Assembly (NCBI RefSeq): GCF_023373525.1
Contig: NZ_CP097218.1
Location: 1,736,001 to 1,800,000, forward strand
Length of the DNA stretch: 64,000 bases
DNA from: Brachybacterium kimchii
GTDB taxonomy: Bacteria; Actinomycetota; Actinomycetes; Actinomycetales; Dermabacteraceae
Direction: 5' to 3'
The notes beneath the pieces are model-generated. The model made no database searches. It had not been told where the DNA came from and saw only the letters and a list, made by a program, of their open reading frames with translations. The position numbers were made by a program, and so were the translations under genes. How positions within the stretch are numbered: the first letter of the stretch is position 1; every line of letters starts with the position of its first letter. Of the stretch, positions 62,734 to 64,000 are shown piece by piece.

Positions 62734-64000
62734 TCAGCCGATGGTCTCGGGCGCTTCCTCGAGCACGTTCCCCTCGTCGTCCTCGGGACGGGAGGCGATG
62801 GCCTCGACGCGGGCGACGCGCGCCTCGCGGTCGGCGCGATGGGTGTCGGACTCGATGACGGTCGCCGCGAGCTGGCCGCACGCGCCGTCGATGTCGGAGC
62901 CGCGGGTGTCGCGGATCGTGGTGCGGATGCCGTTGTCCCGCAGGGTCTCCACGAAGCGCTTCTCCACCATCGGGTCCGAGGCGGTCCACTTCGAGCCCTT
63001 GACGGGGTTCAGGGGGATCGGGTTCACGTGCACCCAGTGCCGCCCGCCCTTGTCGATCAGGCGGTCGGCGAGCAGCTGGGCACGATGCTCCTGGTCGTTG
63101 ATGTCGCGGATCAGCGCGTACTCGATGCTCACACGACGGCCGGTGGCCTCGAAGTACTCGTGGGCGGCGCTGAGGATCTCGTCGACGTCGAAGCGGGTGT
63201 TGATCGGGACGAGCTCGTCGCGCAGGGCGTCGTCCGGAGCGTGCAGGGAGACCGCGAGCGTCACCGGGATCTCCTCCTTGACGAGCTTGCGCACGGCCGG
63301 GGCGAGGCCCACGGTCGAGACGGTGATGTTGCGGGCGCTCATCCCGAAGCCCTCGGGGGCCGGGGCGTTCAGGCGCTTGCAGACGGTCGCGACCGGCCGG
63401 TAGTTCGCGAGCGGCTCGCCCATGCCCATGAACACGATGTTGCTCACGCGGCCGGTGCCGCCGGGGACGTCGCCCGCGGCGAGCTTCCCGTTGGCGATGC
63501 GCACCTGCTCGAGGATCTCGGCGGCCGAGAGGTTGCGGCTCAGCCCCATCTGCCCGGTCGCGCAGAACGGGCAGTTCATGCCGCAGCCGGCCTCCGAGGA
63601 GATGCACAGGGTGGTGCGGCCCGTGTAGCGCATGAGCACGGACTCCACGAGGGAGCCGTCGAACAGCCGCCAGAGCATCTTCTGGGTGGCGCCGTTGTCG
63701 GCGCTCTGCATCGAGACGAGCGTGAGCAGCTGCGGGAAGAAGCGTGCGACGAGCTCCTCGCGGCGGTCCTTGGGCAGGTCCGTCATCGCCTCGGGGTCGA
63801 CGGTCGCGTGCTCGAAGTAGTGCACGGACAGCTGCTTGGCGCGGAAGCCGGGCAGGCCCATCTCCTCGACGGCCGCTATGCGCTCGTCCATCGTGAGGTC
63901 CGCGAGGTGGGCCGGCGGCTTGCCGCGCCGGGTGGGGCGCAGCTGCAACTGGCCGGGGGCGAGGGCGATCTTCTCGCCCGGGACCGCCTCGCGGGAGAGG
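62734..64000 (-). CDS. rlmN: 23S rRNA (adenine2503-C2)/tRNA methyltransferase RlmN (5' end beyond window)
   Basis: About 422 C-terminal residues, reading in from the right edge ([19 protein letters not shown], then [20 protein letters not shown]). Radical-SAM cluster motif CGMNCPFC (C-x3-C-x2-C) in [27 protein letters not shown], and a C-terminal cysteine (DGACGQLAA) that carries the methyl in the ping-pong mechanism. It methylates A2503 of 23S rRNA and A37 of some tRNAs. The start lies outside the window, so this is a partial gene. Confidence 0.97.
   Translation of the reverse strand, partial: LSREAVPGEKIALAPGQLQLRPTRRGKPPAHLADLTMDERIAAVEEMGLPGFRAKQLSVHYFEHATVDPEAMTDLPKDRREELVARFFPQLLTLVSMQSADNGATQKMLWRLFDGSLVESVLMRYTGRTTLCISSEAGCGMNCPFCATGQMGLSRNLSAAEILEQVRIANGKLAAGDVPGGTGRVSNIVFMGMGEPLANYRPVATVCKRLNAPAPEGFGMSARNITVSTVGLAPAVRKLVKEEIPVTLAVSLHAPDDALRDELVPINTRFDVDEILSAAHEYFEATGRRVSIEYALIRDINDQEHRAQLLADRLIDKGGRHWVHVNPIPLNPVKGSKWTASDPMVEKRFVETLRDNGIRTTIRDTRGSDIDGACGQLAATVIESDTHRADREARVARVEAIASRPEDDEGNVLEEAPETIG

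Overview
The window is a GC-rich (roughly 70% or more), gene-dense piece of an actinobacterial chromosome. Gene content and order (nrdR, lexA, hflX, dapF, miaA / gluABCD / recX, recA, clgR, cinA, pgsA, ftsK, rnj, dapA, thyX) are the conserved SOS, cell-wall and RNA-processing core of Actinomycetota. The style best fits Micrococcales, possibly Dermabacteraceae such as Brachybacterium; the genus is inference only. About 60 protein genes are supported, the first and last cut by the window edges. No tRNA, rRNA, insertion sequence, phage or CRISPR array was seen.

Layout. 0-5 kb: end of a HEPN-family gene, a spermidine-synthase-like protein, a cold-shock protein, a PAC2 protein and the RNA-polymerase motor HelR. 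5-13.5 kb: nrdR, a LexA-controlled LysM membrane protein divergent from lexA, dinG, hflX, an RsmC-like methyltransferase, dapF and miaA. 13.6-18.6 kb: YbjN protein, glycerophosphodiesterase and a glutamate-type ABC importer (gluABCD). 18.6-29.5 kb, all minus strand: recX, recA, DUF3046, clgR, cinA, pgsA, ftsK, rnj, dapA, thyX. 29.5-36.4 kb: gatD-murT, a HAD phosphatase, azlCD, a small membrane protein, dapB and an M16 peptidase. 36.5-42.4 kb: pnp, rpsO, ribF and an L,D-transpeptidase. 42.5-50.6 kb: truB, rbfA, a TRM11-like methyltransferase, infB, ylxR, nusA, rimP. 50.8-64 kb: a ferritin-like lipoprotein, proS, an inserted ribose-type sugar ABC operon with two methyltransferases, a GNAT protein, the site-2 protease rip1, a DivIVA-domain protein and rlmN.

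How the parts fit. DapA, DapB and DapF give three steps of meso-diaminopimelate synthesis; MurT-GatD amidates the stem peptide and the L,D-transpeptidase crosslinks it. An SOS circuit is readable directly: LexA boxes lie on the lexA, LysM-protein and recA promoters, and a strong hairpin separates recA from recX. Many genes have a TANNNT -10 hexamer ending 6-9 bases before the start codon, the signature of leaderless mRNA. Several perfect 14-20 bp hairpins mark transcript ends.

Most of the window is housekeeping DNA. The more unusual points are an apparent absence of dxr and ispG beside rip1, a MurT without its usual zinc-ribbon cysteines, a tandem repeat in the dapA leader, a GATC-rich palindromic array between convergent genes, and a tiny ORF coupled to the glycerophosphodiesterase gene. 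I did not find a convincing new multi-gene system.
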